A stretch of DNA of 64,000 nucleotides from Cohnella nanjingensis (GCF_014212125.1 NZ_JACJVP010000008.1:1-64000), one strand, 5' to 3'. Positions 54,660-63,699 are shown, numbered from the stretch's first letter. The notes: a model not told the origin generated them from the letters alone. A program made the numbers and translations.

Positions 54660-55544
54660 TCAACCTTGCTCCGATGCCTCCGTCTCCCGTACGCGGGAAG
54701 CGTCGAGCATCCGATACAGCCGGGCGCCTGTAACGGCCGTGCGCGCGGCGAGCGCGATCGTGCGCCGCAGACGTTCTTCCTGCAGCGGTACGACGTGCAG
54801 GCCGAGCCGCTCGGCCTGGTGGCCGAACAGCCGGGGGAGTACCGTAATATCGTTGCCCACCGCCATGATGCCGAGCATGTAGTCGGTATTGTCGAGCTCC
54901 ATGCGGGTATCGGGAACGTAGTCGTACCGTGCCGCCACCCTCTTGAACCGGTTGCATGAATCGCAATGCGCGACGAAGACGAACGTCTCTTCCTTCAACT
55001 CTTCCGTGCGAAGCGCGCGGCGCCTCCGGAATCGATGCCGCGGCGGCAGCACGACCAGGTAATCTTCCGTGAACAGCTCCCTGCTCCACATCCGTCCTCC
55101 CGTGTAGTCCGCGTCGATCAGAACGGCGTCGAACGTACCCTCCAGCAGCGCGGCCGCAAGCTCCTCCGACGTGCCCCGCACGCTGACGGAGAGCGGATAG
55201 CCGGCGGCGTTATAATCGCGCAGCCGGCCCGGCAGCACGTGCGCCGCCACGCTCGGCAGGCTGCCGAGCGCAAAGCGCGGCCGCTCCGCGCGCGCGCGCA
55301 TCTCCTCACCAACCGCGTCGATCGCCTCGACGACGGGCGCGATACGCTCCAGAAACAGCCGTCCCGCCGCCGTCAGTTCGACGCCGGCCGTTCCTCTCCG
55401 GAAGAGCTCCACGCCGTAGGCGACTTCCAGATTGCGGATATGCTTGCTGACCGCCGGCTGGGTCAGATTCAGGCTCTCGGCCGCCTTGGACAGGCTTTTC
55501 CGCTTGACCGACTCCGTGAAGCTTCTGAACCATTCCACCTGCAT
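54660..55544 (-). CDS. LysR family transcriptional regulator
   Basis: A 294-residue LTTR. The HTH (about 1-60) is VKRKSLSKAAESLNLTQPAVSKHIRNLE; the effector domain is at about 85-290. GGGAGGGG lies 6 bases before the ATG at 55544, so the longer frame from 55586 is unlikely. It is divergent from the DMT transporter gene, which it probably controls. Confidence 0.88.
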   Translation of the reverse strand: MQVEWFRSFTESVKRKSLSKAAESLNLTQPAVSKHIRNLEVAYGVELFRRGTAGVELTAAGRLFLERIAPVVEAIDAVGEEMRARAERPRFALGSLPSVAAHVLPGRLRDYNAAGYPLSVSVRGTSEELAAALLEGTFDAVLIDADYTGGRMWSRELFTEDYLVVLPPRHRFRRRRALRTEELKEETFVFVAHCDSCNRFKRVAARYDYVPDTRMELDNTDYMLGIMAVGNDITVLPRLFGHQAERLGLHVVPLQEERLRRTIALAARTAVTGARLYRMLDASRVRETEASEQG

Positions 55545-55686
55545 GTCGTGCCCCTCCCATAACGTATCGTTATACCCCTCCAACAAAAGAGAAGTTCCGC
55601 TGCCGCGCCGAACGCGCTAATGTAATTGTACCATTAAAACATAAAGTGCCGTCTTGGAAAGACGGCCGGCAATAGGAGGGGTCAGA

Positions 55687-56640
55687 ATGCTGAAATCGTA
55701 CGGCCGGGGAACCGGTCTCGCTTGTTGTCTGTTCGCGGGCGCCGCGTTCGGCGCGCAGTTCCCGGTCGCCGGACATATTCTGAAAAGCGTCGACCCGCTC
55801 TATTTCGTCTTCATTCGCTACGTGCTGGCGGCGATCGTGTTCGCGCTCTTGCTGGTCTTCAAAGAAGGCCGGCGCGCTTTTCGGCCCGAAGGCCGGGGTT
55901 GGCTTCTGTGGCTGCTCGGCACGCTCGCGTTTACGGGCTATAATGGCCTCGTCTTCTACGGGCAGCACCTCGTTGGGCCGGCCGGGCCGATTCTATCCTC
56001 GGTCATGATGGGCTTCCTGCCGCTGGCGACCGCCTTCATCCTGTTTCTCTGGAAAGGCGCGCGGCTTTCGCCGGCGACGGCCGTCTGCATCGTCGTAGGC
56101 ATCGTCGGCGTCTTTCTCGTGGCGTCGAAAGGCGATTTCGGCGCCTTGCTGGCCGGGGGCGCCACCATATGGGCGTTGTTGCTCATGCTCGCCGCCGTCG
56201 TCTGTTGGTGCGTCTTTACGGTCGGTGCATCGCTTTTCCCGACTTGGTCGCCCCTCCGTTATACGACGCTGGCTTGCTTCGGCGGGACGATCAGCAACGC
56301 CATTCTTGTCGGCGTCGGCACGCCGGCAGGTCTCTTTCGGATACCGGCATGGACCGATCTGGCGGTCAACGTCTGGCCGTTTCTGTACATGGCGCTGATC
56401 GGCGGCGTCGCCGCGGTACTCGCCTGGAACATGGCATGCAAAATCATTTCCCCGGTCGACGCTGCCTTGTTCACGAACAATGTCATCCCGATCGTATCTC
56501 TTATCCTTACGGCGATAGCCGGTTATCGGGTCGGCCTGCCGGAGCTCGGCGGCGTCGCTCTGACGCTGGCGGCATTGATTGCGAACAATATCGTCCACCG
56601 CCGGACGGCTGCCGGGAAGGAAGCTGCGGCACGGACATAA
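55687..56640 (+). CDS. DMT superfamily (EamA) transporter
   Basis: A 317-residue membrane protein with about ten helices in two EamA halves. Segment AAFGAQFPVAGHILKSVDPLYFVFIRYVLAAI opens the first half. Such proteins export amino acids or metabolites. GGAGGGG precedes the ATG at 55687. Regulated, most likely, by the divergent LysR gene. Confidence 0.85.
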   Translation: MLKSYGRGTGLACCLFAGAAFGAQFPVAGHILKSVDPLYFVFIRYVLAAIVFALLLVFKEGRRAFRPEGRGWLLWLLGTLAFTGYNGLVFYGQHLVGPAGPILSSVMMGFLPLATAFILFLWKGARLSPATAVCIVVGIVGVFLVASKGDFGALLAGGATIWALLLMLAAVVCWCVFTVGASLFPTWSPLRYTTLACFGGTISNAILVGVGTPAGLFRIPAWTDLAVNVWPFLYMALIGGVAAVLAWNMACKIISPVDAALFTNNVIPIVSLILTAIAGYRVGLPELGGVALTLAALIANNIVHRRTAAGKEAAART

Positions 56641-56709
56641 GCCCGGGTTCGAGAGTTTACATCAAGAATTTTCAGGCTCCATGAAATGCCTGAAGCCTCT
56701 GCCGGGTTC

Positions 56710-57348
56710 TCAGTTGTCCTTTTTCATGCGTATGCGTTCAGGAGGAGGTACGGGAGGCGCAAGCAGGAGGCTGTCCAAGTGATCCGCGACGATACGCATC
56801 AGCTCTTCCCCGTTCAGGCGCTCGGGATAGGTCACGTGATGCACGACGAGGCCGTCGATGAGCGCATGCAGCCGCCGAGTTTCCTGTTCGGGATCCAGGC
56901 CTTCCCTCGCTAGCTTATCCGAGAGGAGGAGCTCGATCATGCCGCGGAAGCCCGCATACAGCTCTTCGTGCATTTGGTGGCTAAGCGCTCGGACCGCCGG
57001 GTCGGTGATCGCCCTCCCCGCGAAAGCTAACCAGACCTCCGCTTCCGCCAGACGCTGTTCGTCGAGCGGCGCAAGCTCCGCGATCGCCATCTCAATATCG
57101 CGGCGAGGCTCCCCGGTGAACGGGAGACTGCGGATGCGCAGGTGTACGCGATCCGAGATCAGGCGCATGGTGAAGGAGAGAAGCTCTTCCTGCGCATGGA
57201 AGTAATGGCGGAGCGACCCCAGCGAGATACCGGCTTCGTCCGCGACATGACGCACGGAGACGCCCTCGAGTCCTTCTCGCCGGATGACGCGCCAAGCGGC
57301 TTCGGCGATTTGTTCTTTTCGTTGTTGGTGATCCACGATTTTCGGCAT
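56710..57348 (-). CDS. TetR family regulator (BetI/PksA-like), probably leaderless
   Basis: A 212-residue TetR protein: HTH at about 9-55 (VSVRHVADEAGISLGSLRHYFHAQEEL) and a C-terminal domain of the BetI/YcnC type. There is no Shine-Dalgarno sequence: the -10 box TATAAT ends 6 bp before the ATG, so transcription should begin at or within a base of the start codon, giving a leaderless mRNA. Its own -35 lies inside the palindrome 57367-57382, indicating autorepression. Confidence 0.85.
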   Translation of the reverse strand: MPKIVDHQQRKEQIAEAAWRVIRREGLEGVSVRHVADEAGISLGSLRHYFHAQEELLSFTMRLISDRVHLRIRSLPFTGEPRRDIEMAIAELAPLDEQRLAEAEVWLAFAGRAITDPAVRALSHQMHEELYAGFRGMIELLLSDKLAREGLDPEQETRRLHALIDGLVVHHVTYPERLNGEELMRIVADHLDSLLLAPPVPPPERIRMKKDN

Positions 57349-57354
57349 AGATAG

Positions 57355-57394
57355 ATTATAGCACGGTTGTATTTTAATACAAATACACTATAAT
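57355..57394. promoter_or_regulatory. Symmetric divergent promoters sharing one palindromic operator
   Basis: The perfect palindrome TTGTATT-TT-AATACAA (57367-57382) supplies the -35 boxes (TTGTAT) of both directions. Rightward: TTGTAT 57367-57372, 16 bp, TATAAT 57389-57394. Leftward: TTGTAT 57382-57377, 16 bp, TATAAT 57360-57355. One bound TetR dimer would shut both promoters. Confidence 0.8.
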
Positions 57395-57443
57395 AAGAGG
57401 AGGTTTTTATAATACAACTGTTCCAAAAAAGGATGTGGAGAGC

Positions 57444-57983
57444 ATGCTGGCATTCATCATCGGTTGCGAAGCCGCCTTTTGGGTGTTCGTCTTGGCTGGT
57501 CTCGCCTGCCGATATCTCTTGGGGCGGAAGCGAGCGGGCGCTCTGCTGCTGATCTGCACGCCGGTCGTCGATCTGGCGCTGCTCGTCGCGACCGTCGTCG
57601 ATCTGCGGAACGGAGCGCAAGCGGGGTTCTTCCATGGCCTTGCCGCCGTCTATATCGGCGTCTCGATCGCGTTCGGCCATGGGATGATCAAGTGGGCGGA
57701 CGAACGGTTCGCGCACCGCTTCGCCGGCGGACCCCCGCCGCGCAAGAAGTCCAAATTCGGTCCGGAGCATGCCCGACTGGAGCGCCGGGGCTGGCTGCTT
57801 CATCTGCTCGCCTGGGTGATCGGATGCGTGCTACTGTATGGAATGATCGCCTTGGTGGACGCGGCGGAACGGACAGCGGCGCTGCGGCAGGTGATGCAGC
57901 TGTGGTCGGTGGTGCTCGGGATCGACTTTATCGTCAGCTTCAGCTACACCTTTTGGCCGAGACGGCCGAAGACGCCGGCGTGA
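57444..57983 (+). CDS. Conserved membrane protein, TetR-regulated, 179 aa
   Basis: About four membrane helices (two before, two after a basic loop near residues 88-110). It is similar in organisation to small Bacillus proteins of unknown function located next to YcnC-type TetR genes. ATG 57444 has AAGGA about 10 bases upstream; a GTG at 57435 is in frame. An unused AGGAGG at 57398-57403 lies in the leader. It shares a palindromic operator with the divergent TetR gene. Confidence 0.65.
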   Translation: MLAFIIGCEAAFWVFVLAGLACRYLLGRKRAGALLLICTPVVDLALLVATVVDLRNGAQAGFFHGLAAVYIGVSIAFGHGMIKWADERFAHRFAGGPPPRKKSKFGPEHARLERRGWLLHLLAWVIGCVLLYGMIALVDAAERTAALRQVMQLWSVVLGIDFIVSFSYTFWPRRPKTPA

Positions 57984-58110
57984 TCGCGCCGGATTCGGCT
58001 ATTTCCGAGGAAATTCTCGTCGGTATTACCGGGTATTGTCGAGTAAGCCCGCGTTTTGTCGATGGCGATCGAGCCGGTTGTCGAAGGAAAGGTTGCGCAA
58101 CAGGGAAAAA

Positions 58111-58148
58111 CAAAGAAGCAGCGGGGTTTATGCCCTGCTGCTTCTTTG
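58111..58148. terminator. Rho-independent terminator
   Basis: CAAAGAAGCAGCGGG and CCCTGCTGCTTCTTTG form a long, nearly perfect stem with a short loop. Confidence 0.75.
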
Positions 58149-58254
58149 GGGTGAGGCCGAGCGCCGCACGCGGGGTCCGCCGTCTGCACCGCTCAAGGCA
58201 GGCTCCGCTCCTGCCGCTGCGGCACGCGCCATTTCAGACCCCATTCCCGCATCT

Positions 58255-58604
58255 GTACGAGAACCGCGTGTCAACGATATCGGCGCCATAGCGGCGCTCG
58301 CATTCAAGCGCCCCGAGCGGTTCGTCGGGCAAGCGATCGATCTCGCCGGAGACGCGCTGACGCCGCCGGAGCTGGCCGCGGCCGTGAGCCGCGCTGCGGG
58401 CCGGACGGTCGAATATCGGCAGATCCCGACGAGACCTTGCGCGAGCAGAGCGAACTCGTAGCGCGAATCTACGAGCGGATCAATGGAGAGGGATACGAGG
58501 TGGACATTCCGGCGCTGCGCGCGCTGCATCCGGGTCTCTTGACGTTCGAGGCGTGGCTAGCGAATACGGAGAAGGCGAAGCTCGCGGCGGTATTGGCCGG
58601 CTAA
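58255..58604 (+). pseudogene. Remnant of an NmrA-like NAD(P)-binding protein (C-terminal part, frameshifted)
   Basis: NDIGAIAALAFKRPERFVGQAIDLAGDALTPPELAAAVSRAAGR is the C-terminal substrate domain of NmrA-type proteins, read in one frame up to about 58430; the continuation (EQSELVARIYERINGEGYEVDIPALRALHPGLLTFEAWL) is in another frame, ending at TAA 58602-58604. The N-terminal NAD-binding part is missing. Hence truncation plus a frameshift. Confidence 0.65.
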
Positions 58605-58719
58605 GGGGAAATAAAGGCGAAGATGCGTTCAGACGAGCCGATCCCCGTTCGGCATACGCCGGACTGGTTCGGCGAATAATGAGCGGGAAGACCATGCCAC
58701 GCGGAAAGGAGCATCGACC

Positions 58720-58821
58720 ATGTCCCGCGAGATCAAACCGAACGGCTCCCAGCATGCCGCCCCGCCGTCCGACGACCCGAAGAAGCAAGGACGGTCCGCC
58801 GCGAAGAAAAAGTCGAAGTAA
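58720..58821 (+). CDS. Small basic protein, 33 aa
   Basis: Thirty-three residues (MSREIKPNGSQHAAPPSDDP..., ending AAKKKSK), Lys/Pro/Ser-rich and probably disordered. AAAGGAG lies 8 bases upstream of the ATG. A GC-rich hairpin (CTCCGGCGCGAT/ATCGCGCCTGGAG, about 58832-58867) follows. Short basic disordered proteins are common in spore-formers; the family is not recognised. Confidence 0.55.
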   Translation: MSREIKPNGSQHAAPPSDDPKKQGRSAAKKKSK

Positions 58822-58936
58822 GCAGGCGCCTCCGGCGCGATCGGCAACCCGCATCGCGCCTGGAGGAGAGGAGGAAGGCCGTGATCGGCCCCCTACTCCC
58901 AGCTCCTAAGTCAACGAACGGCAGCGATAGGACGCC

Positions 58937-59917
58937 TTAAGGCGCGACGGCGGTTCCGTCCATGAATTTCGCCCAGCCTTGAACGGCGTTGTCGTGCGCC
59001 CAGCGCACATGATCTTCGTTCTCATACTTGCGCACGTAGCATTCGATGACGAGGATGAGGTCGAGATACAGGTCGTACAGCCGCTTGCGGACTTGCTCGT
59101 TCGGGAGATCGAACCGGCCGCCGTAACCGGAGTAGAACGCCTCCGAGCGTTCGAAGCGGCGGAAGTAATACTCCATCAGCGGATCGCCCCATAGCGCCCG
59201 TTCCCAATCGATGATGCCCGCGATCCGGCCGTCCGCGACGAGCACGTTGCCGCTCCACAGGTCCCAGTGCACGAGGCGGGGCTCCGTCACCTCGGCGAGC
59301 AGCGGGAGCCGCCGCTCCACCTCCGCCTCGATGGACGCATAAGGGGCGGGAAGCTGAACGCCGAGCCGCCGGCCGTCGGCCAGCAGGGCGCGCATCATGG
59401 CGCCGAATGCGGCCGGCCAGGAAGCGGTCGCCGCCGGATCGGCGCCGTGGAAAAAGCCGAACCGTTCGCCGCGAATCTCATTGATCCGCCGATTGAACCG
59501 GCCAATCGCGGTCTCGATCGCCGCGCGTTGTTCCTGCGTCATGTCTTCTTTGATCATGTTGTAGGGCTGTCCGGCGACCTTCTCCATCACGAAGTAGGCC
59601 GTGCCGATGAGCATCCGGCTGTCATCGTAAGCGAATACCTCGGGTACCGGCACGCCGCCCGCGGCGCGCATGCGCCGCATCGCTTCGACTTCGGTGCGCA
59701 TGATGTCCTTCTCGTAGGCGAGCGTCTCGGCTCCGCTGTCCGGCGCCACCTTCAGGATGACGGCTCGTCCGTCGGTCAGCTCGATCTCATAGGCCGCGTT
59801 GAACCAACCGTTGGTCAACTCCGCATAACGCGCAATGCCGGCGTCTTCGCCGAAGGCGGCTGCGATCAAAGCCTTCATCTGGCGCGCGTTCAGTTTGGTC
59901 TTCGTCAGGCTCTCCAT
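58937..59917 (-). CDS. Aminoglycoside phosphotransferase (APH) family kinase-like protein
   Basis: A 326-residue protein with a kinase-like fold. Brenner-type catalytic motif VHWDLWSGNVLV (HxDxxxxN) and the IIDWERALWGDP metal segment are intact, together with the N-terminal KAL and AVILKVAPDSG elements. Substrates of this broad family include aminoglycosides, choline and sugars; no resistance claim is justified. GGAG lies before the ATG at 59917. Confidence 0.8.
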   Translation of the reverse strand: MESLTKTKLNARQMKALIAAAFGEDAGIARYAELTNGWFNAAYEIELTDGRAVILKVAPDSGAETLAYEKDIMRTEVEAMRRMRAAGGVPVPEVFAYDDSRMLIGTAYFVMEKVAGQPYNMIKEDMTQEQRAAIETAIGRFNRRINEIRGERFGFFHGADPAATASWPAAFGAMMRALLADGRRLGVQLPAPYASIEAEVERRLPLLAEVTEPRLVHWDLWSGNVLVADGRIAGIIDWERALWGDPLMEYYFRRFERSEAFYSGYGGRFDLPNEQVRKRLYDLYLDLILVIECYVRKYENEDHVRWAHDNAVQGWAKFMDGTAVAP

Positions 59918-60355
59918 AGCGACGCTCCGCTCTCCTGGCTGTTGTCCGAGCCAGGGATTTTCTTCTATTGTAAGGGAACGGACCTCGATTTGTAACGGGA
60001 TTGCAACTTCTTTTTCAGCTTCCGTTAAGGTTGTCTGCCTATAATCAATCTCGACCCCCCTTTTTGATAGCATATAGATTTAACCCCGCAGCCCGTTGCT
60101 GCGGGGTTCTTTTTTGCGCCAGCACGATCTGTCGGGTCTTCCTTCCGCCGATTCCGAAGCATGGAGAGGAGGGACGGCAGCATACGCTGTTAGAGAATGC
60201 GGCGACTCGGGTGTTCGGCGGGACGGGGAGCGCAATGTGCAACGCTGCGGGATGAAAGCGGTTTTTTCAGTCGCGGCGTGCGATGGACAGGAATTTGGCG
60301 TTTTTTGGCGAATGTATGGCATGAAAACCAATATCGGTCCAAGGGGGGACAATCG
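59918..60355. other. Intergenic region with isolated terminator
   Basis: No gene recognised. A TATAAT box at 60040-60045 (no good -35) and a strong terminator at 60082-60115 bracket about 70 bp, which could be a short untranslated transcript. The stretch 60120-60350 is otherwise featureless. Confidence 0.35.
60082..60115 (+). terminator. Rho-independent terminator, no obvious upstream gene
   Basis: AACCCCGCAGC and GCTGCGGGGTT form an 11-bp perfect stem, then CTTTTTTG on the plus strand. The nearest upstream gene is transcribed the other way. Confidence 0.85.
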
Positions 60356-60718
60356 GTGGGAGCCCGTTACATCAAAGTAAGCGTCATTTACTTGCTCATC
60401 GGCACGGTAGCCGGCCTGGTCATGGGGAGCGCGCAAGCGTTCGAGTATACGTCCGCGCATGCGCACGTCAATCTGCTCGGCTGGGCGTCGCTGGCGATCA
60501 TCGGCGTCATCTACAAAGCCTACCCCGAGGCGGCGAATACTTCGCTGGCGCAGACGCAATTTTGGCTGCACAACTTCGGTCTGCCGGTGCTTGTCGTCAG
60601 CATGATCTTGTTCGCCAATGACAAGGAAAGCTTAGGCATTCCGTTTGCGGCCGTCGGCGGCTTGCTCGTCATCGCTTCGGTTGTCTTGTTCATCGTGAAT
60701 GTGTTCAAACGCCTCTAA
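60356..60718 (+). CDS. Cytochrome oxidase subunit I-like small membrane protein
   Basis: A 120-residue membrane protein with about four helices, containing SAHAHVNLLGWASLAIIGVIYKAYP. The HAHVNLLGW motif is that of the haem-copper oxidase subunit I (cbb3/NOR-like), here as a stand-alone short protein of unknown function. Start GTG 60356 with AAGGGGGG 7 bases upstream. Confidence 0.7.
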   Translation: MGARYIKVSVIYLLIGTVAGLVMGSAQAFEYTSAHAHVNLLGWASLAIIGVIYKAYPEAANTSLAQTQFWLHNFGLPVLVVSMILFANDKESLGIPFAAVGGLLVIASVVLFIVNVFKRL

Positions 60719-60894
60719 TGAAAAGATGGAGCCGGGGAGCTGCCGCTGCGTTCTGAGGCGCTCTCGCTTGCAGCCCCCTGCTCGTCATCCCGTCGCCAGC
60801 GGGTCTGAATGGGCATACGCCTCATCTCCTTAAGGCAATCTATAATGACTGGCTTCATGAAACGATCATCTGACGCAACGAAAGGGGAATCCGG

Positions 60895-61284
60895 ATGAAT
60901 GCCGGCTTTTGGATCCGTTTAGGCGCCAGCTTGCTTGATGCCTTGATCATCGGCTTGCCGATTTATTTGCTGTCGATGCTGCTGCTGGGCGGCAACGCCG
61001 ACCGCTTGTCGGATGCTTTGTCGTTCCTCTACGGCCTGCTCGTCCCGATCTTCTGGAACGGTTATACGGTCGGGAAGCGCATATGCAGCATTCGGATACA
61101 GAAGCTGGACGGTTCGCCGCCCACGATCGGCACCATGCTGCTGCGGACGGTCGTGTCCGGATTGATCTACGGGTTCACGTTCGGTATCGCGGTGATCGTG
61201 AGCGCCTTTATGGTAGGCTTGCGCGAAGACAAGCGCGCCATCCACGACTTTATCGCGGGCACGGAAGTCGCATACGCGGAATAG
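60895..61284 (+). CDS. RDD family membrane protein
   Basis: A 129-residue protein with three helices. The family's conserved Arg and Asp positions are in FWIRLGASLLDALIIGLP, GKRICSIRI and DKRAIHDFIAGT. Function unknown; some RDD proteins act as Na+/H+ antiporters. AAAGGGGAA lies before the ATG. Confidence 0.85.
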   Translation: MNAGFWIRLGASLLDALIIGLPIYLLSMLLLGGNADRLSDALSFLYGLLVPIFWNGYTVGKRICSIRIQKLDGSPPTIGTMLLRTVVSGLIYGFTFGIAVIVSAFMVGLREDKRAIHDFIAGTEVAYAE

Positions 61285-61317
61285 CGGCAACTGGAACGAC
61301 TGCGATAATCACGAGAG

Positions 61318-61353
61318 CGCCGGGGTCCCTTGGGACTCGCGGCGTGTTTGTTT
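61318..61353 (+). terminator. Probable terminator after the RDD gene
   Basis: CGCCG/CGGCG and GTCC/GGAC stems with a small loop, then a T-rich but interrupted tract (TGTTTGTTT). Confidence 0.5.
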
Positions 61354-61583
61354 GCGCGGAATGATGACGGTATGCCCAGAAAAATGGTCGATTCGGGGGA
61401 GAAAACATTTCCAATCAAGAGGCCAAAGATTAAGAATTCCTCATGAAATTCTCACAATGCGGGACAATGCCGCGTCCGGCACGGCGTTGCGCTCCTATTG
61501 GGAAATGGTGCAAATCCGAGTCGTGGTATGTTAGATGCAGGCGGGAAACGCTCCTGTCGAATACGCATACCGAGGAGGACGTT

Positions 61584-62372
61584 ATGAACCGCATACCTCG
61601 TTATCCATTGAAGAAGACGTTCATCGGAGTCAGCCTCAGCCTCGCCGTCGTCATGGGCGGCAGCGTGATCGCCGCCACTCCGTCCGCGCATGCGGCCACG
61701 GCCACCCAGTCGGCAACGACGGTGGCGGATCAAGTGATCGCCGCAGGCAAGCAATATCTGGGCGTCCCTTATCATTTCGGCGCGCGGTCGGGTGACACAT
61801 CCGCCTTTGATTGTTCTTCTTTTACCCAATATGTATATGGCAAAGTCGGGATTAAACTCCCACGATCGTCCAGGCAGCAATCCCAAGTCGGCACGCCTGT
61901 CTCCAGAGATCAGCTGCAGCCGGGCGATTTGATCTTCACTGACACGAACCGGGACGGCAAGATTAACCACGTCAGCATCTATATGGGCGGCAATCAGCTG
62001 CTGCACACCTACCGGGTCGGGATCGGCGTGACGATCTCCACCTTCTCGGGCAGCACGTGGGACAAGACCTTCGTGTCCGCGCGGCGCGTCATTCCGGGCG
62101 GAGGCGAGGCGGCCAGCCAGCCTGCGTCGGATACGAGCGCTCAAAAGCAGCTGCAACCGGATTATGGAACGCAGTCGGCTAAAGGGACGCAGTCGGATAA
62201 TGGAACGCAGTCGGACAACGGATTGCAGTCCGACAATGCATCGCAATCCGATAAGGGAACGCAATCAAAGCCTAGGTCGAGCAAGCATGGAAAGTCGCAT
62301 TCCGTTTCCAAGTCGGGCTATCATCATGACAAGACCCGGACGAGCTGGTCTCATAGCCGCTTCGATTCATAA
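61584..62372 (+). CDS. Secreted NlpC/P60 peptidoglycan endopeptidase
   Basis: A 262-residue exported protein with signal peptide 1-37 (cleavage after SAHA). NlpC/P60 catalytic residues are Cys77 (FDCSSF), His129 (INHVSIYMG) and His141. It cuts D-gamma-Glu-diaminopimelate peptides in the cell wall. The C-terminal 85 residues form a TQSDNG/LQSDNA-type repeat followed by a basic Ser/His/Lys tail, likely disordered and wall-binding. GAGGAGG precedes the ATG at 61584. Confidence 0.88.
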   Translation: MNRIPRYPLKKTFIGVSLSLAVVMGGSVIAATPSAHAATATQSATTVADQVIAAGKQYLGVPYHFGARSGDTSAFDCSSFTQYVYGKVGIKLPRSSRQQSQVGTPVSRDQLQPGDLIFTDTNRDGKINHVSIYMGGNQLLHTYRVGIGVTISTFSGSTWDKTFVSARRVIPGGGEAASQPASDTSAQKQLQPDYGTQSAKGTQSDNGTQSDNGLQSDNASQSDKGTQSKPRSSKHGKSHSVSKSGYHHDKTRTSWSHSRFDS

Positions 62373-62399
62373 GATTCGCTTAGATCATGCTGATCATGC

Positions 62400-62443
62400 A
62401 CAGCAGCCCATCCTGTCGAGCCGACAGCGATGGGCTGCTGTTT
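62400..62443. terminator. Bidirectional terminator
   Basis: ACAGCAGCCCATC and GATGGGCTGCTGT form a 13-bp stem with a 16-nt loop and TTT on the plus side, between the convergent NlpC/P60 and kbl genes. Confidence 0.85.
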
Positions 62444-62483
62444 GCGCGGAGCGATAACAGTCAGGGACGGCGGAGCAGGACAA

Positions 62484-63659
62484 TCAAATGAGGCCGAACG
62501 CGCGACCGACCTCGCGCAGCGCCGCGCGCGCGAAGGCGAGGTCCTCGTCGCTATGGGCGGCGGTGACGATCAGGCGGACGCGGCCTTTGTCCGCCGCGAC
62601 CGTGGGGTAGACGATGCCCGGGGCGAATACGCCTTCCTCGAGCAGCTGGGCCGAGAACCGCATCGTATCGGCCGCGTCTCCGACGACGATCGGGATGATC
62701 GGCGTCTCGCTATCGCCGGTGTCGAAGCCGTCCGCCTGCAGCTCGGCGCGGAAGCGGTCGGCCTGCGCCCACATCCGTTCGCCCAGCTCCGGGCTCTCGC
62801 GCAGCACGCGAATGGCTTCGAGGCAGCTGGCGGCGACCGCCGGCGTCTGCGACGTGCTGAACAGGAACGGGCGCGCCTTGTGGATGAGGTACTCCTTCAG
62901 CGCCTGGCTGCCCGCCGCGTAGCCGCCCACCACCCCGACCGCCTTGGACAGCGTGCCGATCTGGATATGCACCCGTCCATGAAGGCTGAAGTGGTCGGTC
63001 GTCCCTTTGCCGCAGCGGCCCAGCACGCCGCTGGCGTGCGCGTCGTCCACGCAGACGATCGCGTCGTAGCGCTCCGCCAGCGCGACGATCTCGGGCAGCG
63101 GCGCGATGTCGCCGTCCATGCTGAACACGCCGTCGGTCACGATGAACCGTCTCCTGTAACCGGATGCGCCGCGCAGCGCGTCCTCCAGGGCGTTCATCTC
63201 CTTGTGCGGATAGATCCGCCGCGCGGCCTTGGTCAGGCGAATCCCGTCGATGATGCTGGCATGGTTGAGCGCGTCGCTGATGACGACGTCGTTCTCCTGC
63301 AGCAGCGTGCCGAACACGCCCTGGTTCGTCGTGAAGCCCGATTGGAACACAAGGGCGGCTTCCGTCCCTTTGAAGTCGGCGAGCTCCAGCTCCAACTGCT
63401 CGTGAATGTCCAGCGTGCCGGCGATGGTGCGCACGGACCCGCTGCCGACCCCATAGCGTTCGATCGCCGCGATCGCGGCTTGCTTCAACCGCGGATGATC
63501 GGTCAGCCCCAGATAGTTGTTGGACGCCATCTGCAGCACCTTGCGTCCGTTCAGAACCATCCACGGTCCGGAACCGCTCTCCCATACCGCGGGGAGCCGA
63601 TAGCGGCCCTGCCGCTTCCATTCTTCCAATTCCAGCTTCAGATCGTCCAGCCCGTTCAT
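62484..63659 (-). CDS. kbl: Glycine C-acetyltransferase (2-amino-3-ketobutyrate CoA ligase)
   Basis: A 391-residue PLP enzyme of the alpha-oxoamine synthase family, matching the usual Kbl length of about 392. PLP lysine Lys239 is in IGTLSKAVG; SNNYLGLTDHP and DDAHASGVLG are family markers. It cleaves 2-amino-3-ketobutyrate with CoA to glycine and acetyl-CoA. The start ATG 63659 has AAGGAG 8 bases upstream. It follows tdh, so the assignment as Kbl rather than BioF is secure. Confidence 0.9.
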   Translation of the reverse strand: MNGLDDLKLELEEWKRQGRYRLPAVWESGSGPWMVLNGRKVLQMASNNYLGLTDHPRLKQAAIAAIERYGVGSGSVRTIAGTLDIHEQLELELADFKGTEAALVFQSGFTTNQGVFGTLLQENDVVISDALNHASIIDGIRLTKAARRIYPHKEMNALEDALRGASGYRRRFIVTDGVFSMDGDIAPLPEIVALAERYDAIVCVDDAHASGVLGRCGKGTTDHFSLHGRVHIQIGTLSKAVGVVGGYAAGSQALKEYLIHKARPFLFSTSQTPAVAASCLEAIRVLRESPELGERMWAQADRFRAELQADGFDTGDSETPIIPIVVGDAADTMRFSAQLLEEGVFAPGIVYPTVAADKGRVRLIVTAAHSDEDLAFARAALREVGRAFGLI

Positions 63660-63699
63660 CTTCATCTCTCCTTCGTCGGGGACGTCAACCGTCGTCCCG

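Noticed and set aside
61354..61583. Possible c-di-AMP (ydaO) riboswitch before the NlpC/P60 gene, as seen in some relatives
   Set aside because: The conserved ydaO elements could not be found in this 230-bp leader.
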